From NCBI GenBank assembly GCA_963693315.1, contig OY856186.1:82525176-82589175 (forward strand): a DNA stretch of 64,000 nucleotides, read 5' to 3'. The position numbers and the translations under genes were made by a program. Source of the stretch: Diogma glabrata (Eukaryota > Arthropoda > Insecta > Diptera > Cylindrotomidae). This document shows positions 63,020 to 64,000 of this stretch, one piece after another. The notes below the pieces were generated by a model, which saw only the letters and a program-made list of their open reading frames with translations, had not been told where the DNA came from and ran no database searches. Each line of letters starts with the position of its first letter. Within the stretch, counting starts at the first letter, position 1.

Positions 63020-63475
63020 ATATTTTTAGCTTTTCGAGCCTATCTAGTAGTACTCGATGGATACTAACGCCGTATAAACTAAACTAATGTTTCTGAACTT
63101 TTATCTGGTTCGTACCTATCTGGTAGTATACGAAAAAAATTAACCCAAACTATTTTCAAAAGACAAAGCTTTGTTTATTTAATTTTTAGCTTTTCGAGCC
63201 TATCTAGTAGTACTCGATGGATACTAACGCCGTATAAACGAAACTGATGTTTCCAAACTATTATGTGGTTCGTACCTATTTAGTAGTATACGAAAAAATT
63301 GACCCAAACTATATTTAGAACCAAAGTTTTTTGTTTATTTCACTATTAGTTATTCAAGCCTATCTTGTAGTACTTGATGGATACTAAAACCGTATGAATT
63401 TAGGTAATAATTTTAAATTTTGTGTTCGTACCTATCTTGTAGTATACGAAAGAAAAATTTTATTTCCACAAAACA
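63020..63475 (-). repeat. Errantivirus 5' leader tandem repeats (160 bp, six core motifs)
   Basis: A 160-bp unit recurs at about 63031, 63191 and 63351. Each unit holds two related cores: GCCTATCTAGTAGTACTCGA and GTACCTATCTGGTAGTATACGA (consensus CCTATYTNGTAGTAYWYGA on the plus strand). That gives six copies at alternating ~70 and ~90-bp spacing between leader and gag. In the Gypsy element of Drosophila the equivalent place holds the repeated binding sites of an insulator protein. An analogous role here is inference only. Confidence 0.88.
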
Positions 63476-63504
63476 CAACAAAAATTGTTAAATTAAATTT
63501 AAAA

Positions 63505-63516
63505 TTCTTACCTCTG
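63505..63516 (-). promoter_or_regulatory. Predicted env 5' splice donor in the leader
   Basis: On the minus strand CAGCAGAG is followed by GTAAGAAT (GT at 63511-63510), a strong donor consensus. It lies upstream of the leader repeats, so the repeats would be removed from spliced env RNA. The acceptor is at 58459-58458. Confidence 0.6.
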
Positions 63517-64000
63517 CTGTCGTTGAGAGCTAGTTCGGAGTAGCTAGTAATGTGAAGCGGCGTGAACACAAATCCTCTAGGCGGTTAAAACCTTCAGCCC
63601 GAGATGTCGCGGTCCTTTGTTAATCAGAATTTAATCGACTTAATTTTTAGATTCACTCTGAAATAGTCAAGAGTGAGTATATTCTACTCTCTTTAAAAAA
63701 GGATTCTCTATTTATCAATCAAGAAAAAGTATAGAGCGAGTATATTGTACTCCCTTAAAAAGAATTCTCTATCTTGAATTTTGATTTTTTGAACCCTGAA
63801 GAACAATTCCACAAAGTTTGAGTAAAATCTAAAACAGTGCAACAACAATTTTTCTTTTTTTTCGATGATTTCAAATGGAACCAAAGTTCAACTTCAAGTC
63901 GGCACGGGTTAACTTTATTTGATTGACCTAAAATTTCTTGTAGTTCATTTTTATATGTAAACACACCGATTTAGGGGATGAGACCAGAAATATATCATAA
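63517..64000 (-). other. Errantivirus leader and probable 5' LTR, cut by window edge
   Basis: The minus-strand sequence upstream of the donor should contain the primer-binding site and the end of the 5' LTR. AAGGACCGCGACATCTC (near 63601-63617) loosely resembles a tRNA primer site but lacks the leading TGG, so I do not assign it. A ~63-bp duplication is present: GAGTGAGTATATTCTACTCTC at ~63671 and GAGCGAGTATATTGTACTCCC at ~63735, each followed by AGRATTCTCTAT. No second LTR is available for comparison. Confidence 0.45.

Noticed and set aside
63020..63475. CRISPR array
   Set aside because: Three 160-bp units inside a retrotransposon leader in a eukaryotic context; no short repeat/unique spacer pattern and no cas genes.
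63601..63617. Primer-binding site of the errantivirus
   Set aside because: AAGGACCGCGACATCTC lacks the expected leading TGG and the LTR border cannot be seen.

Overview
The window is a gene-poor, AT-rich stretch of an animal genome, almost certainly an insect. The evidence is an errantivirus-type Gypsy retrotransposon with gag, pol and env, fragments of Helitron, hAT, pogo/Tigger, Penelope, BEL/Pao, Ty1/copia and non-LTR elements, very long (TA)n tracts, and a 60-bp intron in the only host-gene relic. I cannot name the species or order. No rRNA, CRISPR or bacterial-type operon is present. Nearly all recognisable coding sequence is mobile-element sequence, mostly broken.

Layout. 1-5.1 kb: a Helitron Rep/helicase gene whose first ~680 bp are duplicated head-to-head, cut off by a foldback element at 4607-5082. 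5.5-9.8 kb: hAT transposase fragment, minisatellite, Gypsy gag/protease relic. 10-11.5 kb: three long hairpins. 11.6-12.9 kb: 3' end of a DNA transposon of an unnamed DDE-type family. 13.1-15.2 kb: two non-autonomous transposons with intact target duplications. 15.3-17.2 kb: Tigger/pogo relic carrying a tRNA-like sequence. 18-21 kb: tandem repeats and the N-terminus of another transposon protein. 21.8-23.9 kb: Penelope-like endonuclease fragment between inverted arms.

24.87-37.39 kb is best read as one 12.5-kb copy of the unnamed DDE family. It has matching 13-bp ends, a possible 3-bp target duplication, seven subterminal GTAAC-TCAG-GTTAC repeats, and one transposase gene split in two by later insertions. 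Those insertions are a Helitron-like element with a 288-bp array and a ~5.4-kb block containing a perfect-looking palindrome between (TA)n tracts. The whole element sits in an exon of an Lkb1 (STK11)-like kinase pseudogene, whose two halves flank it.

38.5-46.3 kb: BEL/Pao, Helitron-like, non-LTR, hAT and copia fragments. 46.78-51.78 kb: a third member of the DDE family with ~600-bp terminal inverted repeats, split by a second Tigger copy. 53.1-64 kb: two inverted copies of one errantivirus meeting at a 249-bp (TA)n tract. The left copy has an intact env reading frame. The right copy has gag and nearly complete pol, a slippery frameshift heptamer, env splice signals, a six-fold repeated motif in the 5' leader, and an env broken by a small hairpin insertion.

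The most novel candidate is the three-copy DDE transposon family (11.6, 24.9-37.4 and 46.8-51.8 kb). The errantivirus leader repeats and the (TA)n-centred inverted duplications are next.
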